The notes beneath the pieces were generated by a model. That model searched no databases and was not told the origin of the DNA. It saw nothing but the letters and a program-made list of their open reading frames with translations. Positions 41,540 through 48,903 of a stretch of 64,000 nucleotides of DNA are shown here, in pieces. How positions within the stretch are numbered: the stretch's first letter is position 1; each line of letters begins with the position of its first letter. Origin of the DNA: Paludisphaera rhizosphaerae (GTDB lineage: Bacteria; Planctomycetota; Planctomycetia; Isosphaerales; Isosphaeraceae); NCBI RefSeq assembly GCF_011065895.1, contig NZ_JAALCR010000009.1:62001-126000 (forward strand). Direction: 5' to 3'. The translations under genes and the position numbers were made by a program.

Positions 41540-42316
41540 ATGGTCTCGGTGCATTTACTGCCGGCGTTGATCCCGTCGGGGGCGTTGCGCGGGGGGGTGG
41601 CGGTCGTGATCGACGTGCTGCGAGCCTCCACGACGATCGCCCACGCGCTGGCGCACGGTTGTGAGGCCGTGCTCCCCTGCCTGGAAATCGACGAGGCCCG
41701 GCGGATCGCGGCGGATTTTCCGAGAGGTCAGGCGCTGCTCGGCGGCGAACGTCGGGGAGAGCCGATCGCGGGGTTCGACCTGGGGAACTCGCCGGGCGAC
41801 TACTCGGCGAAAGCCTGCTGCGGCAAGACGCTGGTGATGACCACTACCAACGGCACGAAGGCGCTGCTCGCCTGCCTGGATGCGGAAACGGTTCTCGTCG
41901 GTGCGTTCGTGAACTTCGCGGCGACCGTTCAGCGGTTGATCCACGAGGAGCGCCCCATCCACATCGTTTGCGCCGGGACCGAAGGCCAGATCAGCTACGA
42001 GGATTCGCTGCTGGCCGGCGCGTTCGCCAGCCGGCTCGCCGACCTGGAGCACGACCTGGCCAACGACCAAGCCGAGGTCGTCCACGGGCTCTGGGAGCAC
42101 GTCGACGAGAGCATCCGGTCGTACGAGGACCACGGCCGTCGATCGGGCGAGGAGCCACCCCTGGTCCGCTACCTCAAGCGCGGGGCCGGCGGCCGTCGCG
42201 TGATGGAGCTGGGTCTGGGCGACGACATCGAAATCGCGGCCACCCTCAACCGGGACGACTGCCAGGTGGTCGTCGAATTGGCTCGCGACCCGCTGCGGCT
42301 GGTGGTTTCGGATTAA
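41540..42316 (+). CDS. comB: 2-phosphosulfolactate phosphatase (ComB)
   Basis: A 258-residue cytosolic enzyme of the ComB family, which hydrolyses 2-phosphosulfolactate to sulfolactate; in archaea the step belongs to coenzyme M synthesis. Landmarks are VAVVIDVLRASTTIAHALAH, LLGGERRGEPIAGFDLGNSP, MTTTNGTKALLACLDAETVLVG and the ISYEDSLLAGAFASRLAD segment. ATG 41540 has GGAAGGAG upstream. ComA and the later enzymes are not in the window, so in this bacterium it may serve sulfonate handling rather than CoM. It stands alone between two inverted REP-like elements. Confidence 0.9.
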   Translation: MVSVHLLPALIPSGALRGGVAVVIDVLRASTTIAHALAHGCEAVLPCLEIDEARRIAADFPRGQALLGGERRGEPIAGFDLGNSPGDYSAKACCGKTLVMTTTNGTKALLACLDAETVLVGAFVNFAATVQRLIHEERPIHIVCAGTEGQISYEDSLLAGAFASRLADLEHDLANDQAEVVHGLWEHVDESIRSYEDHGRRSGEEPPLVRYLKRGAGGRRVMELGLGDDIEIAATLNRDDCQVVVELARDPLRLVVSD

Positions 42317-42367
42317 GACGAGGAAAGCTCGGGCTCCTGCTGAGAAAACGGAATGGAGTCGTGATCG

Positions 42368-42470
42368 GGTGGCATGGCCACGCTTGTCGTGGCCATGGAT
42401 CGGCGAGGGATGTTTGCGAGACCATCGCCGATCGCATGCCCACGACGGGCGTGGGCATGGCACCCAAGCC
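42368..42470 (-). repeat. REP-like element, inverted copy
   Basis: Two perfect 10-base hairpins: CATGGCCACG (42373-42382) with CGTGGCCATG (42388-42397), and CATGCCCACG (42435-42444) with CGTGGGCATG (42450-42459). Read on the minus strand it starts with the same TGGGTGCCATGCCCACG as the copy at 41247. The two copies are thus inverted and flank comB. The second hairpin is better preserved here than in the other copy. Confidence 0.75.
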
Positions 42471-42576
42471 AGATCCGGTCTCTTGTGGTAATCGGTCGTA
42501 GTTTCCAGAATACGGACCCGCGGCCAGGACCGCGGCGGAAGTGAATCGATCTCAAGAGGGGAAGGCGAGGGGGACG

Positions 42577-44097
42577 ATGGAACTCGAAATGGACAAGCTG
42601 GTCTCGCTGTGCAAGCGGCGAGGGTTCATCTTCCCTTCGAGCGAGGTCTACGGCGGGATCAACGGTTTCTGGGACTACGGTCCGCTGGGCGTGGAGCTGA
42701 AGCGGAACATCAAGGAAGCCTGGTGGCGGGACAACGTCCAGATGCGCGACGACATGGTCGGCCTGGACTGCTCGATCATCATGAATCCGCGGGTCTGGGA
42801 GGCGTCCGGGCACGTCGGCGGGTTCAGCGACCCGATGGTCGACTGCCGGGCGACGAAGGAACGCTACCGGGCCGACCAGATGTACGTCTTCGCGTACCTC
42901 TTCCCCGCGACCAACGCCAAGGGGGAGCCGGCCGAAGCCTGGCTCGCCGGCCTGGGGGGCTCGCCCGAGGAGGCTGGCGAAGGCGTTGAGAAGCGCGCCG
43001 CGAAGCTCGCCAAGAAGCTGGGCAAGCCGACGGCCGACCCGGTGATCACGCCCTACCTCCAGATCGCCGCCGACGACCGCATCAAGGTCATCGGCCCCTC
43101 CACCGACGAGGCCGGCACGCTCACCGAGCCGCGCTCGTTCAACCTGATGTTCAAGACGTTCGTGGGGGCTCTTGAGTCCGAATCGAACGTCGCCTACCTG
43201 CGGCCGGAGACGGCCCAGGGGATCTTCGCCAACTTCAAGAACGTGGTCGACACGGCGCGGGTGAAGCTCCCCTTCGGCATCGCGCAGATCGGCAAGAGCT
43301 TCCGCAACGAGATCAACCCGCGCAACTTCACGTTCCGCTCGCGCGAGTTCGAGCAGATGGAGATCGAGTTCTTCTGCCGCCCCGAGGAGGCGAAGGACTG
43401 GTACAAGTACTGGCGCGACTCGCGGTTCGCCTGGTACACCGGCCTGGGCCTGCGGTCGGACAAGCTCCGCCTCCGCGACCACGACGCCGAGGAGTTGGCC
43501 TTCTACTCGACGGCCACCGCCGACATCGAGTACGCCTTCCCGTTCGGCGTCAGCGAGCTGGAGGGGATCGCCCACCGCGGGGCCTACGACCTGACCCAGC
43601 ACATGAAGTTCAGCGGCAAGGACCTCTCGTACTTCGACGAGGAGAAGAAGGAGCGGCTGACGCCCCACGTCATCGAGCCCTCCGCCGGCGCCGACCGCGC
43701 CACGCTGGCCTTCCTCTGCGAGGCGTACGTCGAGGACGAGGTCGGCGGCGAGACGCGAACCGTCCTGAAGTTCCACCCCCGGATCGCCCCCGTGAAGGCC
43801 GCCGTCTTCCCGCTGGTCAAGCGCGACGGCATGCCCGAGAAGGCCGACGCGATCTATCGGGAATTGAAGAAGTCTTACAACGTCTATTACGACGAGAAGG
43901 GCGCCATCGGCCGCCGCTACCGCCGTCAGGACGAGGCCGGGACGCCGTTCTGCATCACGGTCGACAGCCAGACGGCCACCGACGACACGGTCACGTTCCG
44001 CGACCGCGACTCCTGCCGCCAGTGGCGCGTGCCGGCCGCCGGAGCGGTCCAGGCTGTCCGCGATTTGCTCGACGGCAAGCCGGTTCCCTCGGCCTAA
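42577..44097 (+). CDS. glyS: glycyl-tRNA synthetase, homodimeric type
   Basis: A 506-residue class II aminoacyl-tRNA synthetase of the alpha2 type that charges tRNA(Gly). The start MDKLVSLCKRRGFIFPSSEV and GFWDYGPLGVELKRNI are the conserved N-terminal block. FRNEINPRNFTFRSREFEQMEIEFF is the class II core region, HRGAYDLTQHMKFSGKDL and the HVIEPSAGADRATLAFLCEAY segment carry motif 3, and a typical anticodon-binding domain follows (KFHPRIAPVKAAVFPLVKRD). Length is normal. GAGGGGGACG precedes ATG 42577. It is essential in any bacterium. Confidence 0.97.
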   Translation: MELEMDKLVSLCKRRGFIFPSSEVYGGINGFWDYGPLGVELKRNIKEAWWRDNVQMRDDMVGLDCSIIMNPRVWEASGHVGGFSDPMVDCRATKERYRADQMYVFAYLFPATNAKGEPAEAWLAGLGGSPEEAGEGVEKRAAKLAKKLGKPTADPVITPYLQIAADDRIKVIGPSTDEAGTLTEPRSFNLMFKTFVGALESESNVAYLRPETAQGIFANFKNVVDTARVKLPFGIAQIGKSFRNEINPRNFTFRSREFEQMEIEFFCRPEEAKDWYKYWRDSRFAWYTGLGLRSDKLRLRDHDAEELAFYSTATADIEYAFPFGVSELEGIAHRGAYDLTQHMKFSGKDLSYFDEEKKERLTPHVIEPSAGADRATLAFLCEAYVEDEVGGETRTVLKFHPRIAPVKAAVFPLVKRDGMPEKADAIYRELKKSYNVYYDEKGAIGRRYRRQDEAGTPFCITVDSQTATDDTVTFRDRDSCRQWRVPAAGAVQAVRDLLDGKPVPSA

Positions 44098-44110
44098 TGA
44101 CCAAGAATCG

Positions 44111-44294
44111 TCTTCCCCCCTGGAGGGGGAAGACAGACCGCGAAGCGGTCAGATGAGGGGGACGACCGCCAGGGAGTTCTCAGTTGTTAGTTCTCAGTTC
44201 TCAGCCGAGGGAACATAGTCGTCTTCCTCTCTCTCAACTGAGAACTGAGAACCATTCGTGCCCTTCGGGCCACCTTCCCCCGCGAGGGGGGAAG
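44111..44294. repeat. cluster of four intergenic palindromes
   Basis: Four perfect or near-perfect inverted repeats crowd this spacer: TCTTCCCCC/GGGGGAAGA (44111-44119, 44125-44133), GACCGC/GCGGTC (44136-44150), a 15-base perfect repeat GTTCTCAGTTCTCAG (44190-44204) with its complement at 44238-44252, and CCTTCCCC/GGGGAAGG at 44273-44294. The first and last share a C-run/G-run theme, as in a compound repeat. The first can serve as a terminator for glyS. The layout suggests inserted repeats rather than ordinary spacer. Confidence 0.6.
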
Positions 44295-44356
44295 GCCGTT
44301 ATGATGGGTCCTTAATATCCACAACGGCGAGCCTTTTCCCTCTCGGTGCCGCTTTC

Positions 44357-45220
44357 ATGAAGCCCTGCATCAGCCAAGCCACCACGATGAACGCCCCGGT
44401 CGAGGCCGAGTTGAAGGCCTTTGGCCGGGGAGGGTGGAATCTCGTCGAGCTTTGGCTGACCAAGATCGAGGGATACCTCGTCGGCCGGAAGACGTCCGAC
44501 CTGCGCAGCCTCCTCGACGAGCACGGACTCAAGCCCGCCGCGGCCGCCGGCCAGGGGGGGCTCTTGCTCTCTCGGGGGGCGGAACGCGGCGTGCACTGGG
44601 ATCTCTTCCGCCGCCGACTGGAGCTGCTCCGCGAGCTGGAAGTGCCGGTCCTCGTGGTGGCGGTCGATTTTCAACGCGCCCTGACCGAGGATGATTACCC
44701 GCTGGCCGCCGCCTCGCTCGCCGAGGCGGGCGAACTAGCTGCCCCGTACGGTGTGAAGATCGCGCTGGAGTTCCAGAGGGGCGCCTCGTTCTGCGCCAGC
44801 CTGGATACGACGCTGGCCCTGATCGCCCAGTGTCGATCGGCGAACGTGGGGGTCTGCCTGGACCTGTTCCACTACTACACCGGCCCGAGCAAATTCGAGG
44901 ATCTGGCCTACCTGACGCGTGAGAACCTGGCCTGGGTCCAGCTTTGCGACCTGGCCGGGACGCCTCGCGAACTGGCCGGCGACTCGGACCGAATCCTCCC
45001 CGGCGAGGGAGATTTCCAGATCACCCCGATCCTCGACCATCTGGGGGCGATCGGCTATGACGGGCCGGTCTCGCTGGAGGTGCTGAACCCGGCGCTTTGG
45101 GTTTCGCCCGTCGATCGCGTGGCGGACTTCGGCCATCAGGCGACCGTCCGCGCGCTGGGGCGTTGGAACGACGACGCCGGGCCCGACGCCGGCCTCGGAT
45201 CCGACCGGAAAGGACGTTGA
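44357..45220 (+). CDS. sugar phosphate isomerase/epimerase (xylose-isomerase-like TIM barrel)
   Basis: A 287-residue cytosolic protein of the AP endonuclease 2/xylose-isomerase-like TIM barrel superfamily. Strand and metal-site markers include WNLVELWLTK at the first barrel strand, VLVVAVDFQRA, IALEFQRGASFCASL (a Glu metal ligand), VGVCLDLFHYYTGPSKFED (Asp and His) and DRILPGEGDFQITPIL (Glu-related). GYDGPVSLEVLNP is the last strand with the closing Glu. It probably isomerises or epimerises a keto-sugar; the substrate is unknown. Its TGA overlaps a possible TTG of the next gene. Confidence 0.85.
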   Translation: MKPCISQATTMNAPVEAELKAFGRGGWNLVELWLTKIEGYLVGRKTSDLRSLLDEHGLKPAAAAGQGGLLLSRGAERGVHWDLFRRRLELLRELEVPVLVVAVDFQRALTEDDYPLAAASLAEAGELAAPYGVKIALEFQRGASFCASLDTTLALIAQCRSANVGVCLDLFHYYTGPSKFEDLAYLTRENLAWVQLCDLAGTPRELAGDSDRILPGEGDFQITPILDHLGAIGYDGPVSLEVLNPALWVSPVDRVADFGHQATVRALGRWNDDAGPDAGLGSDRKGR

Positions 45221-45222
45221 GC

Positions 45223-45762
45223 GTGTCGAGCGTGGCGACGATCCGTCCAGCCTCGGCCCTCTTCCACGAAGAGCAATACTTCGATTGGAAAGTCTACGCG
45301 CTGATCGGATTTCTGGAACTCGCCTGCGGCCTATCGATCCTGGCGTGGACCCACCGGGCGGACGCCGCCGATCTGGCCTCGCGAGCATGGGCGCCCGATT
45401 TCCTGCTGGGCCTGGCCGCCGGTCTGGGCGTGCCGTTCCTGCTGATCGTCTCCGTCCTGCACATGACGACCGAGGTCGGCCCCGACGTGGCCACGATTTG
45501 GTACGGCTGGGTCCCCATTTACCGCCGGACGTTCGCCCTGGCTGACGTCCAGTCTTGCGAGGTCGTCCAGTATCGGCCGATCGCCGATTACGGCGGCTGG
45601 GGCGTCCGCCGCCGCTCCGACGGCGAACGCGCGCTGACCGCCCGCGGCGACCGCGGCGTCCGCGTGACCCTCGCCGACGGCTCCCGCCTCCTCATCGGCT
45701 CCCAGCGCCCCGAGGACCTCACCGCCGTCCTCTCCCGCTCCAACGGCCCCGACGCCGTCTGA
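45223..45762 (+). CDS. two-helix membrane protein, function unknown
   Basis: A 179-residue protein with two hydrophobic helices (about residues 21-38, VYALIGFLELACGLSILAW, and 57-76, FLLGLAAGLGVPFLLIVSVL) and a soluble C-terminal half that looks PH-like: IWYGWVPIYRRTFALADVQS, GGWGVRRRSDGERALTARG and VRVTLADGSRLLIGSQRPE. GTG 45223 is chosen because AAAGGA sits eight bases upstream; a TTG at 45217 is too close to it. The 44-base overlap at its 3' end with the minus-strand gene that follows shows a tight convergent layout. Confidence 0.7.
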   Translation: MSSVATIRPASALFHEEQYFDWKVYALIGFLELACGLSILAWTHRADAADLASRAWAPDFLLGLAAGLGVPFLLIVSVLHMTTEVGPDVATIWYGWVPIYRRTFALADVQSCEVVQYRPIADYGGWGVRRRSDGERALTARGDRGVRVTLADGSRLLIGSQRPEDLTAVLSRSNGPDAV

Positions 45763-46171
45763 CAGGCCATCGCAAAATAGGGACGTCGGGTAGCGGGACT
45801 TCGGCTGTCGATCGAGGTGGAAGCGGGTCGTCGGGAACGGCGGCCGACGGCTCGATGACGAGCTGTTTGCGGCCTGGGTCGACGGTGAGCCATCGCGTGA
45901 CGTCGTCAGGCGGCAGGAGTGCGGACCAATCGATCTCTTCAGCCGAGGGAACCGGTTGGTCAAGCAGCAGCGTGAACGCGTATCGATCCTCGTAATTGGA
46001 ACCGATCCATATCCAGGCATAACCGAGGATACGGGGATTCGGGTCGTCGAGGATGTATTGCTGTGGAACGAAGCCATCGCACCAGTAAATACGGGTCGCG
46101 GCGTGCCTGAACCCAGCGAGTTCGAAGCACACACGGTATTCCAGGTGGATCCAGAATTTGCGTTCATCCAC
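45719..46171 (-). CDS. hypothetical cytosolic protein, possibly immunity-like
   Basis: A 150-residue acidic, Trp- and Tyr-rich protein (MDERKFWIHLEYRVCFELAG, GYAWIWIGSNYEDRYAFTLL) with no signal or membrane segment. Good coding bias and an AGAGGAGG-containing leader (minus strand) support it. The tail after residue 130 is Arg-rich and overlaps the end of the convergent gene, so a shorter version is possible. I do not recognise the family. Small proteins of this kind are sometimes immunity or phage-related in other bacteria, which is not shown here. Confidence 0.55.
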   Translation of the reverse strand: MDERKFWIHLEYRVCFELAGFRHAATRIYWCDGFVPQQYILDDPNPRILGYAWIWIGSNYEDRYAFTLLLDQPVPSAEEIDWSALLPPDDVTRWLTVDPGRKQLVIEPSAAVPDDPLPPRSTAEVPLPDVPILRWPVRRRRGRWSGRGRR

Positions 46172-46391
46172 TGGGTCGCCTCCTCTGGTCTGATGATCAA
46201 GAACACATAGGTCAGTAGGGCGCTACCCAAGCTCGGCAATTCTACTGCGGACGCTATCGCGTCCCATCCTTACGAGACAGTCTTCGGATCGACCGAGTTC
46301 GCCGCTTTGAGTCGGCTGTCGGGTCGACTACACTGGTCACGGGCCGCCGGGCGGGTCGGCGGCGATGGGTGATGGGCGAGGGGGCCCCGCG

Positions 46392-47159
46392 ATGCGGTTG
46401 CAGGACATGAAGTGGCCGGAGGTGCAGGCGCTCTCCGGCGACGTGCCGATCGTGGCGCCGATCGCCGCCGTCGAGCAGCACGGGCGGCACTTGCCCGTCT
46501 TCACGGACAGCATGCTTCTTGGCGAGGTTTGCCGCCGCGCCCAGGAGGCGATGGGGGACAAGGTCGTCTGGGCTCCCCTGCTCTGGCTCGGGAATTCGCA
46601 TCATCATATGGATTTCCCCGGAACCGTCTCGGCCGAGCCGCGCGTCTATCTCGACCTGCTCGCCGGGCTGGTCGAGAACTTCCTGGCCCATGGGTTTCGG
46701 CGGATCGTCTTCCTCAACGGCCACGGCGGGAACATCGTCCCGTCCAGTCAGGCCGTTTTCGAGGCCCGCCAGCGGCATCGCGACCGCTCGGACCTGCTGC
46801 TCCTCTCGGCGACTTACTGGTCGGTCGGCCCGCAGCCGCCGGACCTCGGGCCGGGGTTCGTCCAGGACCACATGGAACACGCCTGCGAGTGGGAGACCTC
46901 CATGATCCTCCGGCTCGCGCCGGATCTCGTGGGGCCGATCTCGCATCTTGAGGAAGTCTCCGGGGCCGACGGATTCGCCCCCGCCGCGCACGGGTGGACG
47001 ACCAAGGACCGCAGCGCCGAGGGCTACATCGGCTCGCCAAGTCACGCCACGGCCGAGAAGGGCGAACGCCTCTTCCAGCGGTTCTCGTCGGATGTCGTCG
47101 CATTCCTGGAAAAGGTGGTCGGCTGGGACGGGCGGACCTGGGCGGGAGGCCGTTCATGA
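46392..47159 (+). CDS. creatininase/creatinine amidohydrolase family protein
   Basis: A 255-residue cytosolic metalloenzyme of the creatininase family, which hydrolyses cyclic amides (creatinine, formamidopyrimidines, mycofactocin-type substrates). Metal ligands are clear in PIAAVEQHGRHLPVFTDSML (Glu, His, Asp), FLNGHGGN, and EHACEWETSMILRL (Glu). Length and order match the family. Its TGA overlaps the ATG of the MFS transporter (ATGA), so enzyme and transporter are translationally coupled and may take up and hydrolyse a common small substrate. Confidence 0.9.
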   Translation: MRLQDMKWPEVQALSGDVPIVAPIAAVEQHGRHLPVFTDSMLLGEVCRRAQEAMGDKVVWAPLLWLGNSHHHMDFPGTVSAEPRVYLDLLAGLVENFLAHGFRRIVFLNGHGGNIVPSSQAVFEARQRHRDRSDLLLLSATYWSVGPQPPDLGPGFVQDHMEHACEWETSMILRLAPDLVGPISHLEEVSGADGFAPAAHGWTTKDRSAEGYIGSPSHATAEKGERLFQRFSSDVVAFLEKVVGWDGRTWAGGRS

Positions 47160-48415
47160 GCGTCGAAGAAGCGGCTGCGCCGCCGATCGCCTGGCGGACC
47201 TGGGCCGCCTGCGGCCTGATGCTGTTCGCGACGGCCCTCAATTACATGGATCGACAGGCGCTTGCGCAACAGGCCACCGAGGTCCAGGCTGAGCTGCACC
47301 TCAACGACGAGCAGTACGGCGAGCTGGAATACTGGTTCGGGATCGCCTTCGCCGCCGGCGGCGTCGTCACCGGCTGGCTCGTCGACCGCGTCAGCCTGCG
47401 CTGGATGTATCCGGCGATCCTCCTGGCGTGGTCGGTCGTCGGCTTCCTCACCGGCGGCGCGACGTCGTATCGGGAACTGCTGATTTATCGCGTTCTGCTG
47501 GGGTTCTTCGAGACCGGCCAGTGGCCCTGTGCGCTGGCGGCCTCGCAGCGGCTGCTCTCGCGGGGGAATCGTGCTCTGGGGAACAGCATCCTCCAGAGCG
47601 GCGCCTCGCTGGGGGCGATCGCCACGCCTCTCGTCGTGCTGGCGCTGAACTCCGGAGACGCCGGCGGTTGGCGGATCCCCTTCCGCGTGATCGGTGCGCT
47701 GGGGGTGGTCTGGGTGGCCGCCTGGCTCGTGTTGATCCGCCCCGGCGATCTGGACGGACCCCAGGAAGAATCGGATAAGCGAGCCGATGCGCCGCCGAGC
47801 GACCCGGCGACGACGATCCGGCGCGTCGCGGTCTTGATCGTGGTCGTCATCATGATCAACGTCTGCTGGCAGTACTTCCGGGCCTGGATGCCCAAGATGC
47901 TGGCGAAGGAGCACGGGTACGACCGCAACGCGGTGCAACTGTTCTCGTCGGCGTATTACGTCGCCGCGGGGATCGGCTGTCTGGCGGCGGGGTATCTCTC
48001 GCGACAGTTGTTCGTACGCGGTTGGAGCGTCCACGGCGCGAGGCTGGCGACGTTCGCCGGCTGCGTCGCGCTGACGTCGACGAGCCTGGCCGCGGCCTAT
48101 CTGCCGGCCTCGCCGCTGCTGCTGGGCCTGCTGCTGGCGATCGGGTTCGGCTCGCTCGGCCAGTTCCCGCCGTACTACGCGTTCACGCAGGAGATCTCGG
48201 CACGTCGGATGGGCCTGGTAACTGGGCTTTTCAGCCTGGCCGCCTGGGGCGCCACTGCGCCGATGCATCCGGCGATCGGCCGTTGGATCGACCGAACCGG
48301 CTCCTACGCGGCCCCCAATGCGCTCGCTGGGCTCGCCCCGGTCGTCGCCCTCTTGGCCCTGATCGCACTATGGGACCTCCCCCGCCGCTCCGACCGATCG
48401 GGCCCCTCCGCCTGA
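47156..48415 (+). CDS. MFS transporter
   Basis: A 419-residue protein with about twelve membrane helices, of the major facilitator superfamily (anion:cation symporter-like branch). LMLFATALNYMDRQALAQQA is the first helix, the loop between helices 2 and 3 has GWLVDRVSLRWMYPAILLAW, and YRVLLGFFETGQWPCALAAS is helix 4-5. A long loop rich in charged residues divides the two halves (residues 200-230). The ATGA overlap with the creatininase-like gene makes a common role likely. An importer of a sugar acid or small amide is plausible; direction and substrate are inference. Confidence 0.9.
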   Translation: MSVEEAAAPPIAWRTWAACGLMLFATALNYMDRQALAQQATEVQAELHLNDEQYGELEYWFGIAFAAGGVVTGWLVDRVSLRWMYPAILLAWSVVGFLTGGATSYRELLIYRVLLGFFETGQWPCALAASQRLLSRGNRALGNSILQSGASLGAIATPLVVLALNSGDAGGWRIPFRVIGALGVVWVAAWLVLIRPGDLDGPQEESDKRADAPPSDPATTIRRVAVLIVVVIMINVCWQYFRAWMPKMLAKEHGYDRNAVQLFSSAYYVAAGIGCLAAGYLSRQLFVRGWSVHGARLATFAGCVALTSTSLAAAYLPASPLLLGLLLAIGFGSLGQFPPYYAFTQEISARRMGLVTGLFSLAAWGATAPMHPAIGRWIDRTGSYAAPNALAGLAPVVALLALIALWDLPRRSDRSGPSA

Positions 48416-48430
48416 GTCGGTGATTCGGAA

Positions 48431-48450
48431 TTCTGAATAGGCATTCAGAA
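48431..48450 (+). terminator. hairpin downstream of the MFS gene
   Basis: Perfect 8-base stem with an AGGC loop, 16 bases after the stop codon. AAAAA follows, not T's, so if it acts as a terminator it would be Rho-assisted or bidirectional. Confidence 0.4.
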
Positions 48451-48676
48451 AAATCGTCGGATTGAAGGAAAACGCCGGGCCTCCCGAGTTCCGGAAGACG
48501 CTGAGTTCTTTCGGAGAAGAGACGAACGCGGTGGGGCTCGAGCGGGGCGGCGATCGCCGCCGGTTCGTCCTGAGGGCCCTCACGCCGGTTGCGAGGGGCT
48601 TGCGTCGACTCCGCGATAGGGAATCTTGCGCCGGGCTGGATCGCCGGTCTCGGGGGCGTCGTCGCGCGCTCATGCA

Positions 48677-48702
48677 AATGAAAGTGTGATATCATTTTCA
48701 TT
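48677..48702. promoter_or_regulatory. Fur-like inverted repeat
   Basis: AATGAAA and TTTCATT arms surround GTGTGATATCAT, an AT-rich palindrome in a GC-rich setting, 14 bases before a small ORF. The layout recalls a Fur-type or other dimer operator, and it lies in the likely promoter of the small gene and the phosphatase-superfamily gene. Confidence 0.35.
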
Positions 48703-48716
48703 CGGGGGAATTCTGC

Positions 48717-48881
48717 ATGGAACCGATTTTCGCCTACTTCGGCCCCGAGGTGCAGATGCCGATGGCGTCGCTGCTGGCCTCGTTGGTCGGGATGCTGATG
48801 ATCGCAGGGGCGACGCCGGTGCGTGCGGCCCGACGGCTGTGGGAGCGGTTGGGGGCGTCGCGTCGCGAGGCTCGCGGCTGA
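48717..48881 (+). CDS. small membrane protein (54 aa)
   Basis: A short reading frame with a good ribosome site (GGGGGAA) and strong coding bias. The product begins MEPIFAYFGPEVQMPMASLL, has one hydrophobic helix (about residues 15-32, MPMASLLASLVGMLMIAGAT) and ends with a basic tail (ARRLWERLGASRREARG). It fits a single-pass small membrane protein. It ends 22 bases before the TTG of the membrane phosphatase-superfamily gene, so the two likely share a promoter and perhaps a complex. Confidence 0.6.
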   Translation: MEPIFAYFGPEVQMPMASLLASLVGMLMIAGATPVRAARRLWERLGASRREARG

Positions 48882-48903
48882 GGGCGGTTCGGGAGGATCG
48901 GCC

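Larger units (their letters stand above)
48416..48716. other. intergenic region with a terminator-like hairpin and a Fur-like palindrome
   Basis: 301 bases without a gene. TTCTGAAT (48431-48438) and ATTCAGAA (48443-48450) pair as a perfect 8-base stem with a 4-base loop, shortly after the MFS stop, but without a T-run on this strand. Further on, AATGAAA (48677-48683) and TTTCATT (48696-48702) bracket a TGATATCA core. Confidence 0.45.
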
